NCBI RefSeq assembly: GCF_015554145.1
Contig: NZ_JADNHZ010000006.1
Location: forward strand, 1-64,000
Direction: 5' to 3'
Length of the DNA: 64,000 nucleotides
From: Collinsella aerofaciens
Lineage (GTDB): Bacteria; Actinomycetota; Coriobacteriia; Coriobacteriales; Coriobacteriaceae
The translations under genes were made by a program, and so were the position numbers. Below, piece after piece: positions 24,880 to 32,937 of this stretch. Position 1 is the stretch's first letter; each line of letters opens with the position of its first letter. The notes beneath the pieces were generated by a model, which made no database searches, had not been told where the DNA came from, and was given only the letters and a program-made list of their open reading frames with translations.

Positions 24880-26385
24880 ATGGCGCACGAGCAGCACACC
24901 TACATCTGCATCGACCTCAAGACGTTTTATGCCAGCGTCGAGTGCGTCGATCGTGGGCTCGATCCGCTCACCACCAACCTGGTCGTTGCCGACGAATCGC
25001 GCGGACGCACGACTATCTGTCTCGCTATCACGCAGGCTATGAAGGACCTAGGGATTCACAACCGCTGTCGCCTGTTCGAAATACCCGATGGCATCGACTA
25101 CATTAAGGCCGTACCGCGCATGCAGCACTACATGGAGGTGTCGGCGCGGATCTACGGTATCTACCTGGAATACGTCAGTCCGCAAGACGTTCACGTCTAC
25201 TCAATTGACGAGTGCTTTATCGACGTGACGCCATATCTGGACCTCTATCACACCGATGCGGAAGGCTTCGCCTGCATGTTGCGCGACGAGGTCCTCGCGC
25301 GCACCGGCATCACGGCGACGGTCGGCATCGGCCCCAACCTATTCCAGGCCAAGGTAGCACTCGACATCACTGCCAAGCATGTGCCCAGTCGCATCGGCAC
25401 ACTCGACGACGAGACCTTTCGCAAGGAGATCTGGCCCCATCGCCCCATCACCGACATCTGGGGCATCGGCCCCGGCGTGGCGGCCCGTCTCGAGAAATAC
25501 GGTGTCTACGACCTGATGGGGGTCGCAGCGCTCGACGAGAACCTGCTCTACGACGAACTCGGCGTCAATGCCGAATATCTTATCGACCACGCCTTCGGGC
25601 GTGAGCCGGCAACCATCGCCGATATCCAAGCTTATCGCCCGCAAGCGACCTCGACCACCACAGGGCAGGTGCTCTCGAAGGGCTATGCCTATGAGCAGGC
25701 CTACACCGTCTTGCGCGAGATGGTCGACAACGCCGTGTTGGACCTAGTCGATAAGCACGTGGTCTGCGACAGCATCTCGCTCTTTGTGGGTTATGCGAGC
25801 GAACGAGCTGACATACGCCGCCTCGACGCCAGCGGTACAGCGCAATATGTGGACGGATGCGGACACCTACGCTCGAGCACGTCGAGCATCGAACCCACCG
25901 CAACCGCCGGCCCTGAGCTCGCGCCCCGTGCGCCCAAGCCCGTCCAGCGCGATGACGAACGGCGCCGCCTGGTGCGGGAGGCGCAGGCTATCGATGGCAT
26001 CTTTGTGGGAGAGCATGGCGGCAAACCGCGCGGTGGCTATGCCGCACTCTTAGCGCACTCCAACGCCTCGCGCAAGCTGCCCGAGCGCACCAATTCGTTT
26101 AAGAAGATCATGGGCTATTTCGATGAGCTCTGGGCGCAGACTGTCGATCCCAAACGACCAGTCAAGCGCATCAACCTGGGATTTGGCAACCTCATGCCGG
26201 AGGAGTTTGCCACCATCGATCTATTTAGCGATGTCGAGGCCGATGAGCGCGAGCGCGAGCTGGCCCGTGCCGTGCTGGCTGTAAAAGGCAAATACGGCAA
26301 GAACGCGCTGGTTAAGGGACTGAGCTTTACCGCCGGTGCCACCGCACGCGAACGCAACGATCAGGTAGGAGGGCACCGTGCCTAA
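24880..26385 (+). CDS. Y-family DNA polymerase (UmuC-like, Gram-positive UvrX/YqjW type)
   Basis: About 501 aa. Catalytic carboxylates are D12 (ICIDLKTFYASVE) and D110/E111 (YSIDECFID). The steric-gate region (KTFYASVE), a helix-hairpin-helix-like thumb segment (ITDIWGIGPGVAARLEKYGV) and a little-finger domain interrupted by a long Pro/Ala/Arg insert (~315-365) follow. Translesion synthesis past DNA damage is the family role. GGGAGGGCTC precedes ATG 24880. It is controlled by tandem LexA boxes and followed by a YolD-like gene that overlaps it by 8 bases, the usual partner arrangement in Gram-positive mobile elements and chromosomes. Confidence 0.88.
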   Translation: MAHEQHTYICIDLKTFYASVECVDRGLDPLTTNLVVADESRGRTTICLAITQAMKDLGIHNRCRLFEIPDGIDYIKAVPRMQHYMEVSARIYGIYLEYVSPQDVHVYSIDECFIDVTPYLDLYHTDAEGFACMLRDEVLARTGITATVGIGPNLFQAKVALDITAKHVPSRIGTLDDETFRKEIWPHRPITDIWGIGPGVAARLEKYGVYDLMGVAALDENLLYDELGVNAEYLIDHAFGREPATIADIQAYRPQATSTTTGQVLSKGYAYEQAYTVLREMVDNAVLDLVDKHVVCDSISLFVGYASERADIRRLDASGTAQYVDGCGHLRSSTSSIEPTATAGPELAPRAPKPVQRDDERRRLVREAQAIDGIFVGEHGGKPRGGYAALLAHSNASRKLPERTNSFKKIMGYFDELWAQTVDPKRPVKRINLGFGNLMPEEFATIDLFSDVEADERERELARAVLAVKGKYGKNALVKGLSFTAGATARERNDQVGGHRA

Positions 26386-26803
26386 GCCCCAACAGCAGCC
26401 GATGCGGCCACCGACACCTTTTGAACGCCTAGCGGACCCCGAGGGAAGACGTCGCTCCGCCGACCCCAAGCTCACCGCTAACGGCGCCGTCCGTGCCGGC
26501 CGTGCCGCGCAGTTTATGCCCTTTGCCGCCCTCACGGGATACTACGAACTCGTGCGCAAGCAGGAAATCACCATCGAGCCAAAACGTGAGCTCACGGAAG
26601 AAAAAGCCCTCGTGCTTTCTAAAAAACTCGAGGGTCTCAAACGTGGCGACTTGGTTCGTGTCACCTATTACGATACATACGGCTATCGCAGCCGCACCGG
26701 CATCCTCGACGAGGCGCTCCCCGCCTTCAAGCTCCTCAAGCTCCGAGACATCGCCATCGACTTCGACGGCATCCAAGACATCGAACTGCGCGGACGAGCC
26801 TAG
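26378..26803 (+). CDS. YolD-like protein
   Basis: A 141-aa protein from GTG 26378 with TAGGAGGGCACC upstream. The core RAAQFMPFAALTGYYELVR and the later KRGDLVRVTYYDTYGY with its beta-strand end are the YolD domain. YolD proteins resemble the UmuD-type partner in position and are thought to assist the adjacent Y-family polymerase in Gram-positive bacteria; the mechanism is unsettled. Stop and start overlap by 8 bases with the polymerase gene, so expression is coupled and SOS-dependent. Length is somewhat above the typical ~110 aa owing to a Pro/Arg-rich N-terminus. Confidence 0.8.
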   Translation: MPKPQQQPMRPPTPFERLADPEGRRRSADPKLTANGAVRAGRAAQFMPFAALTGYYELVRKQEITIEPKRELTEEKALVLSKKLEGLKRGDLVRVTYYDTYGYRSRTGILDEALPAFKLLKLRDIAIDFDGIQDIELRGRA

Positions 26804-26829
26804 CCAAGGAAGCGCATCCAGAGCGACGC

Positions 26830-27213
26830 TTACAGCGTCATGACGTAGTAGCCCGCGTCTTTCACGGCCGTCTCGAGGACATCACGATCAACCGGCTGCT
26901 TAGAGCGCACGCGTGCCGTGTGGTCCGCATACGTCACCGTTGCCCACACGCCATCCAGTGCATTGAGGGCATTGGCTACGTTCTGAGCGCAGCCGTCACA
27001 GCTCATGCCGCCGATGAGCAGCTCATCGCTATAGGGATAGTGTGACGCATCGGTATCCACCACAACAACCTTTTTGGCCTTCTTGCCGCTCGCACCATCG
27101 CTGCAACAACTCTTCCCATGTGTCGAAGCGGCAATGCGACGCAGTCCAAAAAACATGCCGACGGCAATGACGGCCAGCACGATGAGATTCGCAGGGCTGA
27201 GCAAGTCACTCAT
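26830..27213 (-). CDS. Membrane-anchored heavy-metal-associated (CopZ-like) protein
   Basis: A 127-aa protein. One N-terminal membrane helix (LIVLAVIAVGMFFGL, ~10-24) and a Cys-rich linker (KSCCSDG at 34-40) precede an HMA domain with the metal motif GGMSCDGC (C72, C75). HMA domains bind Cu(I) or related soft metals and hand them to ATPases; no ATPase is nearby. A palindromic CsoR-like site lies ~30 bases upstream, which suggests copper or persulfide control. The start at 27213 has GGGGAAC upstream. It could serve as a copper buffer at the membrane; the metal is inferred. Confidence 0.8.
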   Translation of the reverse strand: MSDLLSPANLIVLAVIAVGMFFGLRRIAASTHGKSCCSDGASGKKAKKVVVVDTDASHYPYSDELLIGGMSCDGCAQNVANALNALDGVWATVTYADHTARVRSKQPVDRDVLETAVKDAGYYVMTL

Positions 27214-27242
27214 GCGTTCCCCTTTCAAGTAGCCCTATCTAG

Positions 27243-27260
27243 ATACCCCCATGGGGTGTC
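27243..27260 (-). promoter_or_regulatory. CsoR/CstR-like operator
   Basis: ATACCCCCATGGGGTGT is a near-perfect palindrome of the G-run/C-run type bound by copper- or persulfide-sensing CsoR-family repressors. It lies 30 bases before the CopZ-like gene. No CsoR gene is in the window. Confidence 0.55.
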
Positions 27261-27321
27261 CCCATCTTAACCCAAAATCATGTCTGTTCGGTCAATTAGT
27301 TTCCCTCTTCAAACTTTTTTG

Positions 27322-27368
27322 TTGACCATGGCTTACTTTCGTGTATAAGTTTTCCTAGGCTAACAACT
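27322..27368 (+). promoter_or_regulatory. Promoter with DtxR/IdeR-like box before DUF3793
   Basis: -35 TTGACC (27322-27327) and -10 TATAAG (27344-27349) are 16 bases apart. TTTTCCTAGGCTAACAACT (27350-27368) follows and shares the TAGGCTAAC core of iron-dependent DtxR/IdeR operators. The outer bases match poorly, so the site is tentative. Iron control would suit a flavodoxin operon. Confidence 0.45.
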
Positions 27369-27388
27369 GAGGACCCGAAAGGGGCATC

Positions 27389-28093
27389 GTGACTCGAACC
27401 ATTGACATCCCAACATACCAAACGGCTGTCGTGCGCAACTGCTCCCCTACGCTCGCAGGTATCAAGCCGGCATCGCTCTTTACCTATCCCGGCGTTTACG
27501 CCAACCAAAACGGAAAACCCGGCGCCGCCCATATCGAAGGGCGACGCTCTCGCCTGCTCGCCGTCATAGCCCAATGCAACCGCGAGCTCCAGCCACTCGG
27601 GATCCATATGAGCGTTTTGGTCTGGCGCCCCTGCGGAGCGCTCATCTATGTGTACCGCCCTGCGGACCTCATGCGATACCTCTCCGACCCCCGCGCCACG
27701 ACGGCGCTTGCCGCCGAAGGTTACGATGTCCACAACCTGCCCGCATCACTGGTGCATCTCGCCGCGCGCATCACGCTGGCAAGCAGCAATGCCGCAGAAA
27801 GCGCCTATGACGGCAGCGTCTGCGCACTCGCGCGAAATAGGCACTGCGATACGGGGTGCATGTGCGAGTTCCCCCACGAAATTGGCTATTTTTTGGGCTA
27901 TCCCTACGAAGATGTCCATCAGTTTATCGTCCAGCACGGCGAAAACTATAAGGTCTTTGGCGCATGGAAGGTATACACAAACGTTGAGCAGGCGCTCACG
28001 ACCTTCGATTCCTATCGCACATGCACGCAATACCTTACCTACATCTATCAACAGGGCTGCACCCTGGGACAACTTGTCCAGGCAACCCGATAG
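27389..28093 (+). CDS. DUF3793 family protein
   Basis: A 234-aa protein of the DUF3793 family. Visible conserved parts are SPTLAGIKPASLFTY, VLVWRPCGALIYVYRP, CEFPHEIGYFLGYPYEDVHQFI and YKVFGAWKVYTN. The family occurs in anaerobes, typically beside flavodoxin and Feo iron-transport genes; its biochemistry is unknown. Conserved Cys residues (RHCDTGCMCEF, C152/C156/C158 region) could bind a metal or cluster. The GTG start at 27389 has GGGGC upstream. A flavodoxin gene follows 46 bases later on the same strand. Confidence 0.85.
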   Translation: MTRTIDIPTYQTAVVRNCSPTLAGIKPASLFTYPGVYANQNGKPGAAHIEGRRSRLLAVIAQCNRELQPLGIHMSVLVWRPCGALIYVYRPADLMRYLSDPRATTALAAEGYDVHNLPASLVHLAARITLASSNAAESAYDGSVCALARNRHCDTGCMCEFPHEIGYFLGYPYEDVHQFIVQHGENYKVFGAWKVYTNVEQALTTFDSYRTCTQYLTYIYQQGCTLGQLVQATR

Positions 28094-28139
28094 AGCATAC
28101 AAAACGCGGCCGCACGCCGCACAACCGAAAGGAAGACAT

Positions 28140-28559
28140 ATGAGCAAGATCGCAGTCGTCTACTGGAGCGGTACAGGCAACACCGAGGCCATGGCAAACT
28201 TCGTTGCCGAGGGCGCAACCGGTGCCGGCGCCGAGGCAGAGGTCATCTCCTGCGCCGACTTCTCCGCAGACAAGGCCGCCAGCTATGACGCCATTGCCTT
28301 CGGCTGCCCCGCCATGGGTTCCGAGGAGCTTGAGTATGACGAGTTCCAGCCTATGTGGGACGAGGTCAAGGAGACTCTCGGCGACAAGAAGGTCGTCCTC
28401 TTTGGCTCCTATTCGTGGGCCGAGGGCGAGTGGATGGACAACTGGAAGGCCGATGCCGACGAGGCAGGCGTCAACGTCGTCGATTCCGTCATTTGCTACG
28501 ACGCCCCCGACGATGAGGGCGAAGCGGCCTGCAAGGCCCTGGGAGCGGAGCTGGCCTAA
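28140..28559 (+). CDS. Short-chain flavodoxin
   Basis: A 139-aa FMN-binding electron carrier. The phosphate loop SGTGNTEAMA lies at 10-19, the 60s/50s loop is CPAMGSEELEYDEF, and the 90s loop is GSYSWAEGEWMDNW. All are typical of short-chain flavodoxins in clostridia and Coriobacteriia. It replaces ferredoxin under iron shortage in many anaerobes. GAAAGGAAGAC precedes ATG 28140. It forms an operon with the DUF3793 gene and is closed by a 20-bp perfect terminator stem. Confidence 0.93.
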   Translation: MSKIAVVYWSGTGNTEAMANFVAEGATGAGAEAEVISCADFSADKAASYDAIAFGCPAMGSEELEYDEFQPMWDEVKETLGDKKVVLFGSYSWAEGEWMDNWKADADEAGVNVVDSVICYDAPDDEGEAACKALGAELA

Positions 28560-28608
28560 CGAAACCAGGCCTCCAAAAGAGCCTGTATCACAGCGCATCC
28601 CCATCCCT

Positions 28609-28654
28609 ACAAAAGAGCGGGGGCTGGATTCAAGTCCAGCCCCCGCTCTTTTGT
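28609..28654. terminator. Strong bidirectional terminator
   Basis: A perfect 20-bp stem (28609-28628 with 28635-28654), T-rich on both outer ends, between the converging flavodoxin and ABC-transporter operons. Confidence 0.9.
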
Positions 28655-28675
28655 AACGGCAGTTACATCAACCGG

Positions 28676-29428
28676 CTACGAGATATTTCCCAAGAACGCC
28701 TTGGTGCGCTCGCTCTTGGGGTGGTCGAAGACCTCGCTCGGCGTACCCTCTTCCACAATGACGCCGCCGTCCATAAAGACGACGCGGTCGGCGACATCGC
28801 GGGCAAAGCCCATCTCGTGCGTCACGACGATCATGGTCATGCCGTCGCGTGCCAGGTCGCGCATGACACCCAGGACGTCGCGCACGAGCTCGGGGTCGAG
28901 CGCCGAGGTGGCCTCGTCAAAGAGCATGACGTGCGGGTTCATCGACAGGGCGCGGGCGATGGCAACGCGCTGCTGCTGACCGCCCGAGAGCTGGCTCGGC
29001 ATAAAGTCGATACGCTCGGCAAGACCGACCTTGGTCAGCTCCTCGACGGCAATCTTCTCGGCCTCTTCCTTGCTGCGCTTGAGCACCTTCTGCTGCGCGA
29101 GCATGACGTTCTTTTTGACTGAGAGGTGCGGGAACAAATTGAACTGCTGGAACACCATACCCAGATGCGTGCGCACCTTGTTAAGATCGACGCCCTTGGC
29201 GCACACGTCCACACCCTCAACGACAATCGAGCCACTCGTGGGATGCTCAAGACGGTTGATGCAGCGAAGCATCGTCGACTTACCCGAGCCCGAGGGACCC
29301 AGAACTACGACGACCTCGCCCTTGTGCACATCCAGATCGATATCGCGCAGGACCACGTTATCGCCAAAGGCCTTCTGGAGGTTCTTGATGCTGACGACGA
29401 CCTCGTTCGAGTTATTGGTTTCGCTCAT
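28676..29428 (-). CDS. Amino-acid ABC transporter ATP-binding protein (GlnQ type)
   Basis: A 250-aa ATPase of a polar amino-acid importer. Walker A is GPSGSGKST, the Q-loop is [15 protein letters not shown], the signature is [15 protein letters not shown], Walker B is [14 protein letters not shown], and the H-loop is VTHEMGFA. The conserved [10 protein letters not shown] and [21 protein letters not shown] end are diagnostic of the GlnQ/HisP subfamily. AAGGAGGTCC precedes the ATG. It is last of the three genes: binding protein, permease, ATPase. Confidence 0.92.
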   Translation of the reverse strand: MSETNNSNEVVVSIKNLQKAFGDNVVLRDIDLDVHKGEVVVVLGPSGSGKSTMLRCINRLEHPTSGSIVVEGVDVCAKGVDLNKVRTHLGMVFQQFNLFPHLSVKKNVMLAQQKVLKRSKEEAEKIAVEELTKVGLAERIDFMPSQLSGGQQQRVAIARALSMNPHVMLFDEATSALDPELVRDVLGVMRDLARDGMTMIVVTHEMGFARDVADRVVFMDGGVIVEEGTPSEVFDHPKSERTKAFLGNIS

Positions 29429-29440
29429 GATAGGACCTCC

Positions 29441-30802
29441 TTACAGACCGGCGATGTGATCGGCGGGCGTCGCGACGACCTGTCCGGCGCTCTTGGCGGG
29501 ACGCTTCTTCTTAGTTTCGGCCGTGCCCAAAAGCCTCGCCTCAAGGCCGCTCACCAAGCGAGCGAGCGGCAGGGTGATGACCAGATAGAACAGGGCGGCA
29601 ACCACGTACGGTGTAATAGAGCCCGTCGTGGCCACGATGGTGCGGGCGTTCATGACGATCTCGACCACGCCCACGGCCGCGAGCAGCGACGTATCCTTGT
29701 AAAGCAGGATGAACTCACTGGTCAACGTTGGCAGGACATTGCGGAACGTCTGCGGAATCATAACGTAGAGCAGTGTCTGGAAGGCGTTCATGCCCAGCGA
29801 GCGCGCAGCCTCGTTCTGGCCCTTGGGGATCGACTGAATACCGGCACGGAAGATCTCGCACAGGTAGGCGGACGAGTTCATGGCCATGACGATGACGCCC
29901 AGCACATAGTCGTCAACCTTGACGCCGGCCAGCGGCAGGCCAAAGAACGCGATGTAGATCTGCAGGAACGCCGGCGTACCGCGAATGATATTCACATAGA
30001 TACCGGCAAGGCAACGCAGGATGCGCGACTTGGAGATGCGCATGAGCGACAGGGCGAAACCAAAGGGAATTGCCAGCGGAAACGCCACGAGCACGATCGA
30101 GAGCGACATGAGGAAGCCTTTGAAGACGATCGGCAGGCTCTGGACCAAAATGACCGGGTTCAGGAACAGGCGCAGGAACATGTTGGAATTCCATGCCTCG
30201 ACCCACGGCTGCTCCTTAAGATCGGCCAGGAAGTTATCGAAGGCCGTCACGCCCTTGATCTCGACGGAAGGAATCTTGGAAATCTTCTTGGTCGAACCGT
30301 CGGCGAGCGTATAGGTGCCGCTAAAGGCCTCTTCGCCGCCCTCGACGGGAAACGTCACGCCGTAGACCTCAACGCGGAAATAGCCGCCGGCGGGCGCCGT
30401 CTCGCCAAAGTCGATCTTGAGTGTCTGGCCGTTAGCCTTGCACGTGGGCTTCATGGGCGTACGATCCATGAGATCCTCGCCCGAGAGCATCGTCAATCGC
30501 GTGTCATCGGTACCAAACGTCGTGCCGTCGACAAACGTCAGCGAAAGACCGCTCAGCTCCTCGTCGGTATCGGCCTGAACCTCCCAGGTAATGCGCGTCT
30601 CGGTGCCGCCGACCACAGCGCTGCCCGAACCGGTGTTGGGTCGGGCGGTAATCTTTGCGGTCTCAAGCGCCTGAGCGGTCGAGGGCACGCAGGCCCCCGC
30701 GCATACCAGGGCGAGCGCCACAGCCAGGGCACAGGCCAGCTTTTGGAGCATCAAGGGCAGTGGATGGCTCTTGCCCATGGCTCCTTGGTTCAATCGAGAC
30801 AA
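29441..30802 (-). CDS. Amino-acid ABC permease with extra N-terminal extracytoplasmic domain
   Basis: A 453-aa protein. Residues ~17-45 are a signal-like helix (KLACALAVALALVCAGACV). About 50-205 form a beta-rich outer domain (WEVQADTDEELSGLSLTFV, GYFRVEVYGVTFPV). From ~215 on is a standard HisM/GlnP permease with five membrane helices and the EAA loop NEAARSLGMNAFQTLLYVMIPQ. Ordinary permeases of this family are ~220 aa, so the first half is an added domain. The TTG start has AGGAG 7 bases upstream; ATG 30778 is the alternative, but its site is too close. Amino-acid specificity is not readable. Confidence 0.85.
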   Translation of the reverse strand: MSRLNQGAMGKSHPLPLMLQKLACALAVALALVCAGACVPSTAQALETAKITARPNTGSGSAVVGGTETRITWEVQADTDEELSGLSLTFVDGTTFGTDDTRLTMLSGEDLMDRTPMKPTCKANGQTLKIDFGETAPAGGYFRVEVYGVTFPVEGGEEAFSGTYTLADGSTKKISKIPSVEIKGVTAFDNFLADLKEQPWVEAWNSNMFLRLFLNPVILVQSLPIVFKGFLMSLSIVLVAFPLAIPFGFALSLMRISKSRILRCLAGIYVNIIRGTPAFLQIYIAFFGLPLAGVKVDDYVLGVIVMAMNSSAYLCEIFRAGIQSIPKGQNEAARSLGMNAFQTLLYVMIPQTFRNVLPTLTSEFILLYKDTSLLAAVGVVEIVMNARTIVATTGSITPYVVAALFYLVITLPLARLVSGLEARLLGTAETKKKRPAKSAGQVVATPADHIAGL

Positions 30803-30865
30803 GGTGGCTCCTAACGTTTAAGTTGCCGACATAACGGGGCGGGATGACGCCCATTCAAGAAACGC

Positions 30866-30897
30866 AAAGGCCCTCTCCGCCAAAACGGAAAGGGCCC
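30866..30897 (-). terminator. Hairpin between binding-protein and permease genes
   Basis: GGGCCCTTTCCG pairs imperfectly with CGGAGAGGGCC. It may act as a partial terminator or mRNA stabiliser that lets the binding protein be made in excess, a common arrangement. Confidence 0.5.
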
Positions 30898-30918
30898 GCG
30901 CGCAATCAAGTGACTATT

Positions 30919-31779
30919 TTACTTGATGTTGTACTTAGCCATGAGGGCGTCAACGGTACCGTCGTCGGTCAGGTCCTTGATGGCCTGGTTGATGTCGTCC
31001 TTGAGCTTGGTGTTGCCCTGGTTGATGGCGATGGCGTACTCCTCGCCGGTGCTGACCTGCTTGATGGTCTGGCAGGTGTTGAACTGCTCGGCGGTCAGCT
31101 GGCTGGCAACGGAGCGGTTGGTGACTACGGCATCGCCCTTATCGGACTGCAGGGCGCTGAAGCACTCGGTGGCGTCCTTGTAGGGGACGATCTTGGCCTT
31201 GGGGAAGTTCTCCTGGGCAAAGGCCTCGGCGGTCGATCCAGACTGGACGATGATGGTAGCGTCGGCGTTGTTGAGCTTCTCGCTGTAGTTGTCGGCCGTG
31301 ATGTCGGTGTTATCGACCTTGGTCACGATAGCCTGATCGTCCATGTAGTAGGAATCGGAGAAAGCGACTTCCTTCTCACGCTCGGGCGTGTCGGTGATAG
31401 CCGCGATGGAGACGTCATACTTGGCGCCCGAAGCAACGCCGGGGACGAGCGTGTCGAAGTCGTTGTTGACGTACTCGACATCCAGGCCCAGTTTGTCGCC
31501 GATAGCCTTGATGAGCTCAAGGTCAAAGCCCTGATAATCGCCGTTGTCATCCTTGTACTCAAACGGAGCGTACTCGGCAGAGGTGCCGACGGTCAGCGTA
31601 CCGTCCTTGACGAGCGCGTACTCCTTGGAGCCGTCGACCTTCTCGACCTTAGCGTCGCCAGAGCTGCTGGAACCGGCATCGGAACCAGAGGTGGCGTTGG
31701 ACGAGCCGCAGCCCGTCAGAGCGAGGGCGAGCGCCATAGCACCCGTGGCGGCAAATGCGCCAAGCTTCTTGAGCTTCAT
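30919..31779 (-). CDS. Amino-acid ABC transporter substrate-binding lipoprotein
   Basis: A 286-aa lipoprotein with a signal peptide and lipobox ALTGC (lipidated Cys24), then a Ser/Gly-rich linker. The type-3 solute-binding fold shows GTSAEYAPFEYKDDNGDYQGFDLELIKAI in pieces (GTSAEYAPFEY; GFDLELIKAIGDKLG), SIAAITDTPEREKEVAFSDSYY, and VVTNRSVASQL. The SBP_bac_3 pattern points to polar amino acids. GGAGA lies upstream of ATG 31779; the longer frame lacks a signal peptide at its start. It is first of the three-gene importer operon, and the inter-genic hairpin probably raises its relative yield. Confidence 0.93.
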   Translation of the reverse strand: MKLKKLGAFAATGAMALALALTGCGSSNATSGSDAGSSSSGDAKVEKVDGSKEYALVKDGTLTVGTSAEYAPFEYKDDNGDYQGFDLELIKAIGDKLGLDVEYVNNDFDTLVPGVASGAKYDVSIAAITDTPEREKEVAFSDSYYMDDQAIVTKVDNTDITADNYSEKLNNADATIIVQSGSTAEAFAQENFPKAKIVPYKDATECFSALQSDKGDAVVTNRSVASQLTAEQFNTCQTIKQVSTGEEYAIAINQGNTKLKDDINQAIKDLTDDGTVDALMAKYNIK

Positions 31780-31926
31780 AATCAGTCTCCTTCCGGTGAC
31801 CCCACGTGATTCAGGGGCCTGCAAAAACTGAGGGTTATTATGCACCCGCTTGGAAGAATCCGCAATTAGAAAACTGATTGAAACAAACCCATAACGTGAA
31901 TGGAGCACTCCACTTTATGACAGTCA

Positions 31927-32793
31927 TTACTGCTGCAACGACCTTAACAGTTTGATTTCAGCCGCATAACCTGCAAGTTCGTTCGGTGTCTCCAAAATGA
32001 ATGGCAATGCGCGCAAGCGGCTATTCGATACAATATTCTGTATAACCTGCATACCGCCGCCAAACTCCTCGCTGCCAAGATATCCCTTGCCGATGCACTC
32101 GTGACGATCTTTATGGGCGCCACAGGGGTTCTTCGAATCGTTGATGTGCACGGCACGCAAACGGTCGATACCCACCACGCGGTCGAACTCGTCGAGTACG
32201 CCGTCCAGATCATGGATGATGTCGTAGCCGGCATCGCTCACATGACAGGTGTCCAAACAAACGCCCAGCTTATCGGACAGCTCTGGACACTTGGCGGCAA
32301 CGCCCTCGATAATGCACGCCAGCTCTTCAAAGCTACGGCCCACCTCGGTGCCCTTACCCGCCATGGTCTCGAGCAATACCGTCGTCTGCTGTCCCTCAAA
32401 CATCACCTGGCACAGCGTGTCGACAATCATCTGAATGCCGGCGTCTGCCCCCTGTCCCACATGCGCACCGGGATGGAAGTTGTAGTAGTTGCCGGGCAGT
32501 GCTTCCAGACGCTGCAAATCTTCCGCCATAGCCTCCAAGGCAAACTCGCGCGCTCGCTCCTTAGCGGAGCAGGGGTTATAGGTATACGGGGCATGCGCCA
32601 CCAGCGGTCCAAAGTCGTTTTGCGCCATAAGCTCGCGCAGAGCCGCCACGTCATCCATGTCAAGGTCTTTTGCCTTGCCACCGCGCGGGTTGCGCGTAAA
32701 GAACGCAAAGGTATTGGCACCAATGGACAACGCCGTCTCCCCCATTGCCCGATAGCCCTTCGTCGTCGAAAGATGACACCCGATCGTTAGCAT
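31927..32793 (-). CDS. nfo: Deoxyribonuclease IV (AP endonuclease)
   Basis: A 288-aa AP endonuclease 2 TIM barrel. It carries the three zinc-site signatures: NFHPGAHVG (His), [14 protein letters not shown] (Glu), and [14 protein letters not shown] (Asp, His) with [24 protein letters not shown] near the end. It cleaves the backbone 5' to abasic sites in base-excision repair. Length and motif order match bacterial Nfo. GGGGGAGCTGGAG precedes the ATG, and the 3' arm of a palindromic repeat lies only ~20 bases further upstream. Confidence 0.95.
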   Translation of the reverse strand: MLTIGCHLSTTKGYRAMGETALSIGANTFAFFTRNPRGGKAKDLDMDDVAALRELMAQNDFGPLVAHAPYTYNPCSAKERAREFALEAMAEDLQRLEALPGNYYNFHPGAHVGQGADAGIQMIVDTLCQVMFEGQQTTVLLETMAGKGTEVGRSFEELACIIEGVAAKCPELSDKLGVCLDTCHVSDAGYDIIHDLDGVLDEFDRVVGIDRLRAVHINDSKNPCGAHKDRHECIGKGYLGSEEFGGGMQVIQNIVSNSRLRALPFILETPNELAGYAAEIKLLRSLQQ

Positions 32794-32811
32794 CTCCAGC
32801 TCCCCCTCATC

Positions 32812-32895
32812 AGTTGCGGTGAAATACGGTCTATTGGTGCCTTATTTTGGCGCAAACAGACCGTATTCCACCGCAAGATATAAAAGGGGCATCAG
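32812..32895. repeat. Palindromic repeat, copy A
   Basis: Arms 32816-32832 and 32858-32874 pair over 17 positions with one mismatch. Loop of 25 bases. It shares flank CAAGATATAAAAGGG and the overall layout with copy B at 33971-34050, while the stem sequences differ in compensating ways. Confidence 0.75.
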
Positions 32896-32937
32896 GGGCA
32901 CGGTCCGCCGAGCCCCCTTGAGCAGCAGCACCGCAGC

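Noticed and set aside
29126-30814. 562-codon open frame opposite the ABC permease and ATPase
   Set aside because: Spans two well-supported genes on the other strand; reads as His/Arg/Gln-rich shadow translation.
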